From the NCBI RefSeq assembly GCF_023913755.1, contig NZ_JAMXBJ010000028.1, positions 2,763 to 65,543 of the forward strand: 62,781 nt of DNA. The letters are read 5' to 3'. A program made the translations under genes and the position numbers. This document shows positions 33,071 to 41,922 of this stretch, in pieces. The notes under the pieces are model-generated. The model worked only from the letters and a program-made list of their open reading frames with translations. It did no database searches and was not told the DNA's origin. Position 1 is the first letter of the stretch. Every line of letters starts with the position of its first letter. The stretch is from Pseudarthrobacter cellobiosi (lineage in GTDB: Bacteria > Actinomycetota > Actinomycetes > Actinomycetales > Micrococcaceae).

Positions 33071-34743
33071 ATGGAGTCGAGAGTGGAGTTGTTCGCGCAG
33101 ATCCGAAGGGACGCCCGGGTCGAGGGCCTCTCGGTCCGTGCGCTGGCGGTCCGGCACGGGGTTCACCGAAGGACGGTGCGGCAGGCGCTGGAATCCGCCT
33201 CCCCTCCGGAACGCAAACCAAGGCAAGGGGTAGCTTGGCGGTTGGAGCCGTTCAAAGCGGCGATCGATGCAATGCTGATCGAGGACACGACGGCGCCGCG
33301 GAAGCAGCGCCATACGGCGCGGAGGATTCTGGCCCGGCTCGTTGGGGAGCACAGCGCGGAGGAGTTGTCGTATTCGACCGTGCGGGACTATGTTCGGGTC
33401 CGTCGGGCCCAGGTCGATGTTGAAGCCGGCCGCCGGGTGGAGGTGTTCATTCCGCAGGAGCATGCCCCGGGCGCTGAGGCGGAGGTGGATTTCGGTGAAG
33501 TCTGGGTCGTGCTGAACGGGATGAAGACGAAGTGCCATATGTTCGTCTTTCGACTCTCGCACTCCGGCAAAGCCATCCACCGGATTTACCCGACGCAGGC
33601 CCAGGAAGCGTTCCTGGAAGGCCACGTCGAGGCGTTCACTGAGATTGGTTGCGTGCCGGTCAGGCACGTCCGCTATGACAATCTCACCAGCGCGGTCACT
33701 GCCGTGGTGTTCGGACAGGGCCGGCAGCGCCAGGAGAACGACCGGTGGGTGCTGTTCCGTTCTCACTACGACTTTGACCCCCTCTACTGCCAACCCGGAA
33801 TCGCCGGGGCCCATGAGAAGGGCGGGGTCGAAGGGGAGGTTGGCTGGTTCCGCCGCAACCGACTCTCACCCATGCCTGTCGCTGAGTCTTTGGACGAGCT
33901 CAACGACCGGATCCGGGCCTGGGAAGCTATGGACGATCGCCGGCGGATCAATGACAGGATCCGGACCGTCGGCCAGGACTTCGCCCTCGAACAGCCTTTT
34001 CTGGCCCCGCTGCCGGCAGAGATCTTCGACCGGGCCTTGTCCTGAACCCGCGGGTGGACCGGTCCTCGATGGTCACGGTGCGGATGGTGAAGTACTCCGT
34101 CCCGGCACGGTTCATCGGCTGCAGACTCCGGGTGTCCCTGCGCGCCTCGGAAGTCCTGGTGTTCGACGGCCGTGCCGTCGTCGCCAGGCATCAGCGGATC
34201 GTCGCCAAACACGGACAGTCAGTCCAACTGGACCACTACCTGGAGGTTCTCAAGACCAAACCGGGCGCGCTGCCCGGCTCCACCGCCCTGGCCCGGGCTC
34301 GGGAGTCTGGTGCGTTCACCACCGCGCATGAGGCGTTCTGGGCTGCCTCCCGGCGAGTCAACGGCGACGCCGACGGGACCCGTGAACTCATCGATGTCCT
34401 GTTACTCCACCGCTCCATGGACGCCGGTGATGTCCAGGCGGGAATCACCGCAGCGCTGGGCGTGGGCGCGGTCAGTGCCGACGTCGTCGCGGTCGAAGCC
34501 CGCAGACACATCTCCAGCATCCCCGGTAGTGGGGCCGGCCCGGACCGCCATCCCGATGCTCATGCTGAAGCGAAGGTTCAACAGGTTGTCAGTCTCACCC
34601 AGCGCCGGCTCATGGACCCGGCGGCGGTCATCGCCGGGCTCCCGCCGGACACCCGGCCGGTGCCATCGGTCGGTGTCTATGACGAGCTGCTGGCCAAACG
34701 CAGCCACGCCGCCCGAATCGTGTCGAAGGAGAACATCTCATGA
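33071..34743 (+). pseudogene. istA: IS21 family transposase IstA, single frameshift
   Basis: The N-terminal part (MESRVELFAQIRRDAR at 33071) has the HTH (LSVRALAVRHGVHRRTVRQA) and the DDE catalytic core: first Asp in AEVDFGEVWV, second in RYDNLTSAV, and Glu in EKGGVEGEVGWFRR. The reading frame stops at 34045. The C-terminal half continues in another frame from about 34040 to 34743 (NPRVDRSSMVTVRMVKYSVP, then HHYLEVLKTKPGAL-like sequence, LLLHRSMDAG). Restoring one C near 34024 gives FDPGLVLNPRVDRSS, the family sequence. A homopolymer error is possible, but istB is truly truncated, so the element is inactive on its own. Confidence 0.88.
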
Positions 34744-34916
34744 GTCCTGCAGCACCCTCGACGACGATCACTCCAACTCTGCGCCGACGGCGCGGCCTGA
34801 CCGAACAGGCAGCAGTCGCGGCCGTGGACCAGGCCTGCCGCCGGCAACAGCAATGGCCAACTTCAAGACCAAAAACCAGCCGCTACCTGCGGCTGCCTAA
34901 CCCAAAAAGAAACTGA
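34740..34916 (+). pseudogene. istB: IstB ATPase, N-terminal fragment
   Basis: Starts at an ATGA overlap with the end of istA, the usual istAB arrangement. The first 37 or so residues (MSPAAPSTTITPTLRRRRG, then LTEQAAVAAVDQACRR) match IstB-type helper ATPases. After about 34850 the sequence changes to an unrelated tail that stops at 34916; the Walker A and B motifs are absent. This is the left border of the foreign cargo. Confidence 0.72.
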
Positions 34917-35330
34917 ACCGGTTGTCTCACATCCTTGACACACCTCACAACCGGGCAACTCCCGGACAGTCATAAGCAGGACCACGGCCCTTGGCGGGGT
35001 CGATACGGGCCGCCAACAACCAAGTTCATTGTGTCTTTCGCGACTTAGTCGCTGGGGTCGAATTCAAGAACGTCGAAGGGGGCGCTTGCCCAGATTACTG
35101 CGCCGCGTAATGCCCGCCCCTGCCATCAGACCGGAGGTCCTTGGGCTAGGCAGAAGTGAATAGATTGGAGCCGTTAAGTTAGGGCGGACCTGGTGTCCTG
35201 TATGGCTGCCCATCGAGGCAACCACGGCGCCGGTCAGGGCTGGGTCGTAGAACCAGCCGATGCTTGCGGAGCCGATGACCACGAATACTTAGCCCTCGTT
35301 GGCCCCTACTAGACGTTGACCCGGCGCAAA
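34917..35330. other. Cargo border region without a convincing gene
   Basis: Begins with an inverted repeat CCGGTTGT/ACAACCGG (34918-34925 and 34947-34954). The remainder up to the terminator at 35331 shows only short open frames. One on the minus strand (35064-35282) has a plausible hydrophobic stretch (VIGSASIGWFYDPAL) but no RBS or known similarity, so I do not call it. Confidence 0.4.
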
Positions 35331-35359
35331 GAGGGCCCCCGTCGATGACGAGGGCCCTC
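35331..35359 (-). terminator. Rho-independent terminator of the DUF2599-lipoprotein operon
   Basis: Perfect 8-bp stem GAGGGCCC (35331-35338) and GGGCCCTC (35352-35359) with a 13-base loop. It lies 49-77 bp beyond the stop of the lipoprotein gene. On the minus strand it is followed by a short TTTG, so it fits the end of that operon. Confidence 0.7.
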
Positions 35360-35407
35360 AAAGGGAGTGTGAGTAACGCAGATTTTACGGTTGGGAGCCC
35401 ATCGGGA

Positions 35408-35776
35408 TCACGATTGGTGTGTCCCGTCGATGACTTCAAAGATTTGCTGCTTTTGTTCCTCGGTCAGCGTCGAGTCCTTGAAGGTGACAACGATGGCTCT
35501 CGACCGCCGCGCATTGTCGGATGAAACTAGCGCCTTTTCCGCATCTTCTGTCGAATCGAATTTGAGGTATTTGGCCTGATCCGTCTCGTATGCCTGCTGG
35601 CATCGTGGTTCCCCCACGCACGTGGCGGTGGTGACGTCTCGTGGATTCGTGGCGAGTTCCCATTCTTCCTCTGCAAACACTCCACCCAAGTCGATGTCCG
35701 ATGCATCGGAACAGGACGAAAGGAGTATCGCCGTCGCAATTCCGACCGTGATGAGGAGGCGATTTCTTCTAGTCAT
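35408..35776 (-). CDS. Small secreted lipoprotein, uncharacterised
   Basis: A 122-residue protein. Basic start MTRRNR, hydrophobic stretch LLITVGIATAILLSSC with a lipobox cysteine near residue 22, then an acidic domain with a Cys pair (TATCVGEPRCQQAY) and TFKDSTLTEEQKQQIFEV at the end. I prefer the ATG at 35776 with AGGA before it; a GTG two codons upstream is possible. It is 51 bp downstream of the DUF2599 gene, inside the IS21 cargo. No function is known; pairing suggests it works with or protects against its neighbour at the cell surface. Confidence 0.7.
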   Translation of the reverse strand: MTRRNRLLITVGIATAILLSSCSDASDIDLGGVFAEEEWELATNPRDVTTATCVGEPRCQQAYETDQAKYLKFDSTEDAEKALVSSDNARRSRAIVVTFKDSTLTEEQKQQIFEVIDGTHQS

Positions 35777-35826
35777 TTGCACATGTCCTGTCTTTCAGGG
35801 ATCGGTGTGGCGTGTATGCGAGGAGA

Positions 35827-36843
35827 TCAGTACTGGTGCGCTGTTGTCCAGTTGCAGCGGTGGATAGCCACTCCCCAGGACCAGACTGCTGTTCGGTCGA
35901 CGCGCCACTTTTCCAGGTTCCAGTCGCCTGCGAAGTTTGCGAAGCCTCCTCCGACATGGCAGTCATACTGTTGGTGAAGAGTCGTCTTCTCCGTGATGCG
36001 TGGAACCTTGGTGCGCGCTTCGTCCCAGCCCGCCGTCCAGAAGATTGCCTGCCCATTGCCTGGCGTATGCATCGCTTGTCCCCACCCGGACTTTCGAAGG
36101 TTGACCTTCAGTTGGCCATTTTCAGATCCATACCATGCTGCTTCGAAAAGATCGATGCCAAGCCAAGGGTCCGCGACTACAGGGTACTTGACTCGCGCTT
36201 CTCGATGGCTCACCGCCTGGGTGACAGTCAGTCCTTGGACACTGTAGGACGTAGGAACACTTTTTCCCTTGGCGTCCTTCGCCCATGCTTGAGCGATCCC
36301 TCCGAGCATCGTACCGTCGGCGGACCGGAGAATCAGCTGCCCGTCCAGGTTCTCAATCGAAGAGGCGCCAGAGGAACTCAAGTCGTACTCGTACGTTTCC
36401 GGAGCCGACGCTTTATCCAGAATCGTGACGATCTGCACCGACTGGTCAGATTTCCTTACTGGTACGGTCCGTGAACCGTTTCCGTGGTCAAAAACGGATT
36501 GCCCTTCCTCATCCACAACCTTCGGAACTGCTCCCCCAGCGGTCGGCAGTGAGACTGCCAATGAACGCTCTGCCCCACCCACTATCACCGGTGTAGCACT
36601 CGTTTCTTGGCTGTCAGCCAAGACGCCCGCAGACTCCAAGCCGGACCTTAGCCCTGGGACGGGAACCAAACGATTCTCAAGGACCTCAGGGGCGATGGCC
36701 CTAAGCACATCAGAAGCTGACTGCCGCTCGTCGGCCCTATCGGACGGTATCGCATGTGCCGGAACAGCGCTTATCGCTAAGATACCGGCCAATAAAACGG
36801 CAGTACCGATTACAGATTTCTTCAAGATATATCCCCAGTTCAC
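35827..36843 (-). CDS. Secreted DUF2599 domain-containing protein
   Basis: A 338-residue secreted protein. The signal peptide (VIGTAVLLAGILAISAVPAHA) is cleaved after AHA near residue 31. The middle is beta-rich, with QAWAKDAKGKSVPTSYSVQG and ARVKYPVVADPWLG, a segment common in actinobacterial exported proteins. The C-terminal 110 residues match the DUF2599 pattern (SGWGQAMHTPGNGQ, QQYDCHVGGGFANFAGDWNL, EKWRVDR), with two cysteines. The frame starts with GTG at 36843; a TTG seven codons in (LKKSVIG) has a better-placed GGGG. Base composition is visibly lower in GC than in flanking genes. Role unknown. Confidence 0.78.
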   Translation of the reverse strand: MNWGYILKKSVIGTAVLLAGILAISAVPAHAIPSDRADERQSASDVLRAIAPEVLENRLVPVPGLRSGLESAGVLADSQETSATPVIVGGAERSLAVSLPTAGGAVPKVVDEEGQSVFDHGNGSRTVPVRKSDQSVQIVTILDKASAPETYEYDLSSSGASSIENLDGQLILRSADGTMLGGIAQAWAKDAKGKSVPTSYSVQGLTVTQAVSHREARVKYPVVADPWLGIDLFEAAWYGSENGQLKVNLRKSGWGQAMHTPGNGQAIFWTAGWDEARTKVPRITEKTTLHQQYDCHVGGGFANFAGDWNLEKWRVDRTAVWSWGVAIHRCNWTTAHQY

Positions 36844-36990
36844 TTGTTCGACCGGCTGATCGCCGGAGGCCTCAGTATTGGGAAGAAGTGCAATTATTGC
36901 AAGTCAAACGATTCAGTCAGCCCGATCAGGTAATAGCTTCCGCGCCTAATCAATTAATTTGCGGATTCTGTTCATTCAGGATTCCTCCAA

Positions 36991-37251
36991 GTGGGGTATG
37001 ATCCTGGCCGCAGCGGTAACACTTTCAAATTCGTGGTTACCGATGATGTCGTCACCGCTGTCCCGTTCCAGCGTGAAGAGGTGGGTCTGGAACGCGAACC
37101 CCTCACAGACGGCCACATCAGGGCCGCCATTGACGGCCGTCGATTAGCGAAAGAGAACGCGAAGTCATCTTCCACGAAAAAAGTCCGAATGGTGGAGAAG
37201 GAAGCCGTCCCGGTCGAACGCGTCCGAGCGGACAAAGTAGCCCGCTGCTAA
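36991..37251 (+). pseudogene. DUF2382 (YsnF-like) stress protein, C-terminal fragment
   Basis: About 75 residues match a DUF2382 domain: KFVVTDDVVTAVPFQREEVG, LEREPLTDGHIRAAIDG, and MVEKEAVPVERVR near the end. The N-terminal PRC-barrel half and a proper start are missing; the region before 37010 has no family similarity. It lies between the DUF2599 operon and the right end of the IS21-like element and was presumably picked up as broken DNA. The 36844-36990 stretch holds the AT-rich promoter region of the DUF2599 gene. Confidence 0.65.
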
Positions 37252-37305
37252 CAAACGGACTAGGCGTCCGAGCCGGAGGATGTCCAATAATCCCAACGCC
37301 CCGAC

Positions 37306-37363
37306 GGGTCACCAAATGGGGCCAGAAATAGCCGTCCCCGTGGGGCCAAAATCGCTTGACACA
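37306..37363 (-). repeat. Right terminal inverted repeat region of the IS21-like element
   Basis: Read on the minus strand it begins TGTGTCAAGCG, then GGCCCCA and, after a GC-rich spacer, ATTTCTGGCCCCA and TTTGGTGACC. This mirrors the left end, which has ATTTCTGGCCCCA and CTTCGTGACT at similar spacing. Confidence 0.75.
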
Positions 37364-37570
37364 ACCAGTCAGCTGGCTGACCAATCGCTGCTCCAGCTCG
37401 GTCCCTGCTCCTCCGGCCAGCGACACATGCGACTGTCCGCTGGCGGCACCGAACTGCGAGCCAAGCAGCAGTATCAGCAGCAGCGGGAAGATGAACACAA
37501 AAAAGATGTTGGACCGGTCCCGCAGGAAGCGCCGGACCTCCACGCCCGCAACGGCCAGGATGGTGCTCAT
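37364..37570 (-). pseudogene. ABC-2 type transporter permease, N-terminal part (gene split by IS21-like insertion)
   Basis: The first 69 residues: MSTILAVAGVEVRRFLRD, then the first TM segment IFFVFIFPLLLILLLGSQ and the extracellular start AGGAGTELEQRLVSQLTG, where the element begins. The ATG overlaps the TGA of the upstream permease gene by 4 bp (ATGA). The rest of the gene is at 31955-32927. Confidence 0.87.
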
Positions 37571-38739
37571 GCCCGGGCGCCCCGGTCCGGTACCAGCCGG
37601 GAGGCCAGCGTGCACACGGCGGCGAATCCCAGCATGACGGATAGCGGGACCACCACATCGGCCAGCCCGCCGCCCCCCGCCGAGATGCCCAAGCCGCGGA
37701 TAAAGGCGCCTACCGGATTCAAGTCCATGAGGGTGGCAATGCCCCCGGGAGCTTCGACCGGAAAGAAAGCGCCTCCGGCGATCCCGAGCACCATCGCGAT
37801 GATGGACTGGGCAACATTTGCCTGTTCTGCGGTGCGGACCAGGCGGGCGACGATGAACGTCAGGCTGGTAGCCGCTGCCCTTACGCCCACCACGAGGGAT
37901 CCCACCACCAGCGGCGAGCCGAAGGACACTCCGAACAGTGTGGCACCGGCGGTCAGCAGGACTGTTGTCGCTGCGATGCCCCGAATGAACCCCACCAGGG
38001 CTTTGGCAGCGATAATTGAACCTGGCGCCACGGGAGTCGACTTGAGGCGGGCCAACGTGCCCTGCTCCCGTTCCGCCAACAGCCCCAGGACCCCGAATCC
38101 CACGGTGAAAAGGAGGAACAGCCCGGTTTGCCCCGCAACCAGGCTTCCTCGCAACGAGAGCTGTTCAGCAGATGCCGTGCCCTCAGACAAGGTCAGCACC
38201 GGTGTGCCGGTGGCAGTCCGTTGGCCGAGGGCTGCGAGGACGTCGTGGGAGAGTCCGGCCCGCTCTCGTGCCGCCGCCGTGACTGCTCCGGCGCCAAACT
38301 GGTCAAGGAGGCTGTCCACCACTGAGATGAGGACGTCGGTTTCGATGCCCAGCCGGTCGCCCTCCACCACCTGCACGGACACAGCCTGGCCCGACGTGAC
38401 GGCGGCAGTGAAGTCCGCGGGGATGACCAGGCCGAGATCGGCGCCGCTGTCTTGCGTTTCCTGACGGACAGCAGCGGCTGAAACTACCTTGACCGTGACA
38501 TCCATGATCTCCAGCGAGTTAAGGGCACTGATCAAGGCACCACCAAGCTGTCCGCCGGCCTCATTACTGGCAATCACCGTGGCCGGCTTCAGCTCGACAC
38601 TATCCGTGCCGAAGCCGCCGAAAGCCAGATTCAGGACAACCAAGAGCGACAGCAGCACAACAAGCGAGAAAATGAAGACAGATTTATCGCGGATACGTTG
38701 CCTGAGGTCATTCGCAACCATCCTCCAGATGTCACGCAC
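37567..38739 (-). CDS. ABC-2 type transporter permease
   Basis: A 390-residue permease with an N-terminal TM (FIFSLVVLLSLLVVLNLAF), a large extracellular domain of about 170 residues, and five or six C-terminal TM segments including FLLFTVGFGVLGLLAEREQGTL-type sequence. It is intact. It lies 2 bp downstream of the ATPase gene and overlaps the second permease by 4 bp. With partner permease and ATPase both broken it is probably without function. The substrate class (drug, lipid or polysaccharide export) cannot be told. Confidence 0.85.
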   Translation of the reverse strand: MRDIWRMVANDLRQRIRDKSVFIFSLVVLLSLLVVLNLAFGGFGTDSVELKPATVIASNEAGGQLGGALISALNSLEIMDVTVKVVSAAAVRQETQDSGADLGLVIPADFTAAVTSGQAVSVQVVEGDRLGIETDVLISVVDSLLDQFGAGAVTAAARERAGLSHDVLAALGQRTATGTPVLTLSEGTASAEQLSLRGSLVAGQTGLFLLFTVGFGVLGLLAEREQGTLARLKSTPVAPGSIIAAKALVGFIRGIAATTVLLTAGATLFGVSFGSPLVVGSLVVGVRAAATSLTFIVARLVRTAEQANVAQSIIAMVLGIAGGAFFPVEAPGGIATLMDLNPVGAFIRGLGISAGGGGLADVVVPLSVMLGFAAVCTLASRLVPDRGARA

Positions 38740-38740
38740 T

Positions 38741-39611
38741 TCAATCCCTCAAGGCCTTGCCGGTGAGGTGCAGGAAGACGGATTCCAGGTCCGGCCTGGC
38801 AATCTCCACCGACGTCACCGCCATTCCCGCTGTGCCCGCTCCAGTGACAATGGCTGGCATGACACTCGGTCCGTCCTGGACGGTGAGAATGAGGCCTGTC
38901 CCGCCGCCGTCGACATGCTGCACGCCAGGCAGGGCCTTCAGGGCTGCCGCTGCCGCGCTGGTGTTGCCGCTGCCACGAAGGTTGATGCGGTCCACCAGTG
39001 CGTGGTGTAGAGCACCGCCATGCCCTCCGTGGCCAGGCCCTCCACCGACTCCAGGATGGAGTTCCGGGACTGTGGATCAACGCCCACCGTAGGCTCGTCG
39101 AGAATCAGCGAGGTAGGACGGTGGAGCAGGCCGATCCCGATGTTCAGCCGGCGCTTCATCCCACTGGAAAATTTCTTGGTCTGTTCACCGGCCTGGTCGG
39201 CCAGCCCGATGAGTTCCAGCACCTCGTTGTCCTGGTATTCAGTTCCTTGCGATGCAGCCCCTGCAGTCGGCCGAAGAACCGCAGGTTTTCCCTTGCGGAC
39301 AGGTCCGGATAGATCGCGAGCTCCTGCGGAACCAATCCGATATGTCCATTAGGGCCCGTCAACGTCGGAGCCATGGCTTCGCCAACCACGGTGACCGACC
39401 CGGCGTCGGCAGCGATCAGCCCTGCCACCATGGAGATGATTGTGGTCTTGCCTGCACCGTTGGGCCCGAGCAGGCCGAAGGTCTCGCCCGCTTGGATGGT
39501 AAAAGAAACCTGATCAACGACCGTTCGTTCGCCATAGCGTTTCACCAGACCGTTGACTGCCAGAACTTCCTCGGTGCGGGTCTTGATGTCCGCCGTCGCC
39601 GTTTCCCGCAT
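38741..39611 (-). pseudogene. ABC transporter ATP-binding protein, frameshift plus internal deletion
   Basis: Three pieces in three frames. The first has VLAVNGLVKRYGERTVVDQV, Walker A GPNGAGKTT and the Q-loop region (GLVPQELAIYPDLS), and ends near 39228 at KELN. The second, from about 39235, has LELIGLADQAGEQTKKFSSG (signature), Walker B SLILDEPTVGVDP and TTH, ending at about 39005. The third, from DRINLRGSGNT near 38997 to the stop at 38741, is the C-terminal domain ending ESVFLHLTGKALRD. Between TTH and DRIN about 40 residues expected in DrrA-type ATPases are missing. The start at 39611 sits 1 bp after the DUF1508 stop. Confidence 0.82.
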
Positions 39612-39612
39612 G

Positions 39613-39804
39613 TCAGGTGCCTGCGGGACAGAGATCTTTGATGTGACCGGTTCCGGCGCATTCACGGACATCTTTGATGGCGGCAGCGGCGTGGCGTTTA
39701 TCCGGGTACGGCCCGGAAATGGCGAGCACCGTCCCGTCCGGTGCCACAAGCGTGAACCGCACCTTTAGTTCCTCATCCGTGAATAATTCGAATGATCCTG
39801 CCAT
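39613..39804 (-). CDS. DUF1508 (YegP-like) domain protein
   Basis: A 63-residue single-domain protein: SFELFTDEELKVRFTLVAPD, then GTVLAISGPYPDKRHAAAAI and a short tail. This is one YegP repeat, a small beta-alpha fold often found in stress islands; function unknown. AAGGAGCAAGCGC gives a strong RBS for the ATG at 39804. Two DosR-like boxes lie upstream between this gene and the divergent P-type ATPase. Confidence 0.8.
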   Translation of the reverse strand: MAGSFELFTDEELKVRFTLVAPDGTVLAISGPYPDKRHAAAAIKDVRECAGTGHIKDLCPAGT

Positions 39805-39890
39805 GCGCTTGCTCCTTGTAAAACTTCGTCGTTCGGGTGATGGGCGGCGGTAGTTGTGCCAATGCTTCCAGAACGGGACTTACACCGTCA

Positions 39891-39946
39891 GGGACAAAGG
39901 TCCCGGAACGTCTCTTAAAGCTGGACCCAATGGGTCCGAAGGCCCC
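39891..39946. promoter_or_regulatory. Two DosR-box-like palindromes in a divergent promoter
   Basis: The best copy in the window, GGGACAAAGGTCCC (39891-39904), is a near-perfect palindrome. A second, GGTCCGAAGGCCCC (39933-39946), lies 42 bp on. Between and overlapping them is an inverted repeat GGACCC-AAT-GGGTCC (39923-39937). The boxes are 87 bp from the minus-strand start (39804) and 37 bp from the plus-strand start (39983). The same phasing (multiples of 21 bp) would place both on one DNA face. Confidence 0.7.
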
Positions 39947-39982
39947 TAGCTGTGGCCGCCAGCCGGCCCTAAGGTCGTGTCC

Positions 39983-41899
39983 ATGAGTCCAATAGCCCTC
40001 AGGGCCGCGATTGTGCGTTTCCCGCTGGTTGCCGCCACACTAGCGGTCGGGGGAGTCGTCACCGTGTTGCTGGCAGCCGGGGAGTACCCGGCGGCCCGAT
40101 GGACAGCAAGTGTTTACGCGGTTCTGGTTGCCGTCATCCGCTCCGGCTCCATGGTCAGGGCGTTGCTGGGTGGCCGGTGGGGGATTGACCTCCTTGCCGT
40201 GACGGCCATCGGCGCCACTGTGGCCGTGGGCGAATACGTGGCGGCCCTGATCATTGTGCTCATGCTTGCCGGGGGTGAAGCCTTGGAAGACATCGCCCAA
40301 GGAAGGGCGACGCGCGAGCTGAGGTCCCTGCTCGAACGCACCCCCCAGACGGCCCACCGGGAGCGGAACGGCGGTCCGCCCGAGGATATCCCCGCCGCAG
40401 CAGTCCGCCCCGGAGACTTCCTCCTGATCAAACCGTCGGAGGTGGTGCCTGTAGACGGTTTGCTCCTTACCGCCACCGGCAGCTTCGATGAATCCATGTT
40501 GACGGGGGAGAGCCTGCCGGTGGAACACATGACGGGCGAGACGCTGCTCAGCGGATCCGTTGACGGCGATAACGCTGTGACCATGACAGCGACATCCACG
40601 GCGAAGGACTCACAGTACAGCCAGATTGTGGCCCTGGTCCAGGAAGCTGCATCGAGCCGGCCGCCAGTGGTCCGGCTGGCCGACAGATACGCCATTCCGT
40701 TCACGCTTCTGGCCTTCGCCCTGGCCGGCGTGGGCTGGTATTTCAGCCAGGACCCGGCTCGCTTTGCCCAGGTTCTTGTGGTCGCTACCCCTTGTCCGCT
40801 GCTCATTGCCGCTCCGGTGGCGTTCCTTGCCGGCACCAGCCGGGCCGCCCGTTCGGGGATCATCATTAAGAACGGCGGCACCCTCGAACAGCTTGCCCGG
40901 GTGCAGACGGCCGTGTTCGACAAAACTGGAACGCTCACCCACGGCCGGCCAACACTGCATGGCATCAGGATGCCGAATGCGGAAGCCGGGCTGGTCAGCA
41001 AGGACCGGCTGCTGTAGCTTGCCGCTTCGGCAGAGCAGTACTCCTCTCACGTGCTTGCCTCTTCGGTGATTGAGGCCGCCCGGCAACGCGGCCTCGAGCT
41101 CCTGCCGGGAAGCGACGCGAACGAACACGCGACGCAGGGAGTCACTGCAACGTGCGGCGACCATCGGGTGGTGGTGGGCAAACCTGACTTTGTCCGGTCT
41201 GTCACTTCTGGTTTTGAGGAGGCCGACGTGGCCGGCGGACAACTGGCGGTCTATGTGGGTGTGGACGGACGCTTCGGGGGAGCGCTGATCATGAGCGACC
41301 CGCTGCGGGATAATGCGGTGGACACCCTGGCTGGCTTGCGCCGGCTGGGCATCCAGGAAACGCTTCTGCTGACTGGCGACGCCCGGCCCACGGCAGAACA
41401 GATTGCTGCCCAGGCCGGGATCACCCAGGTCCAGGCAGGCTGCTTGCCCGGTGACAAAGTTTCCATCGTGGCAGGACTGCGGAAACGCCCTGTCATGATG
41501 GTGGGCGATGGCGTCAACGACGCTCCGGTGCTGGCCGCCGCCGACGTCGGTGTCGCCATGGGCGCCAGGGGAACAACCGCGGCGAGTGAGTCGGCCGACG
41601 TCGTCATCATGCTTGACGATCTATCCAAAGCAGCGCTTGCCGTCGAAATTGGCCAGCGCACCATCCGGATAGCGCTGGCGAGCATCTGGACGGGGATCCT
41701 CCTCAGCATCGGACTGATGGTTGCGGCAGCCTTTGGCTACATTCCCGCTGTTGCGGGCGCACTCCTCCAGGAGTTGGTCGACCTGGCCACGATCCTCAAC
41801 GCGCTTCGGGCCCTCCGAAGTGGAGGAAGGGGAAACACGACGGCGGTAGGAGGCAGGCCAGTCAGCGTCGCCGGCGTGAGGTCAGCACCGACGTCGTGA
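39983..41899 (+). pseudogene. Heavy-metal P-type ATPase interrupted by one amber stop
   Basis: A P1B-type ATPase of 638 codons in a single frame, except for TAG at 41015-41017 (codon 345). Upstream: six N-terminal TM segments, LTGES near residue 174, the TM6 metal site VVATPCPLLIA (TPC form), and DKTGTLTHGRP at 313. Downstream: LAASAEQYSSHVLAS, LLTGDARPT, VGDGVNDAPVLAAADVG and the last TM pair. No N-terminal HMA domain. The sequence around the stop (DRLL-stop-LAAS) is otherwise normal, so CAG or CGG mutated to TAG is likely. Without readthrough the protein lacks its nucleotide-binding half. DosR-like boxes precede it. Confidence 0.87.
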
Positions 41900-41922
41900 G
41901 CTGCTCTGTGCCTGCCCGGACG

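Larger units (their letters stand above)
32928..37363. mobile_element. IS21-family element relic with about 2.4 kb internal cargo
   Basis: Both ends match as inverted repeats. The left end starts TGTGACAG at 32928; the complement of the right end starts TGTGTCAAG at 37363. In each, GGCCCC follows after 16 bases and ATTTCTGGCCCCA some 16-18 bases later. Inside are a frameshifted istA and the first part of istB; the rest of istB is replaced by unrelated DNA (about 34855-37290) with lower GC. A CAGT direct repeat at 32921-32924 and 37366-37369 could be the target duplication, but it is not precisely adjacent to the repeat tips. The element splits an ABC-2 permease gene. Confidence 0.8.

Noticed and set aside
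33038..33814. Minus-strand open frame of 258 codons inside istA
   Set aside because: Shadow of the transposase reading frame.
35064..35282. Minus-strand open frame with a hydrophobic stretch in the IS21 cargo
   Set aside because: No RBS, no recognisable similarity, and an equally long frame overlaps it on the same strand.
37366..37369. CAGT as proven target-site duplication of the IS21-like element
   Set aside because: The copies lie 2 and 3 bases away from the TGTG tips and joining the host gene through CAGT does not restore its frame, so I only mention it as a possibility.
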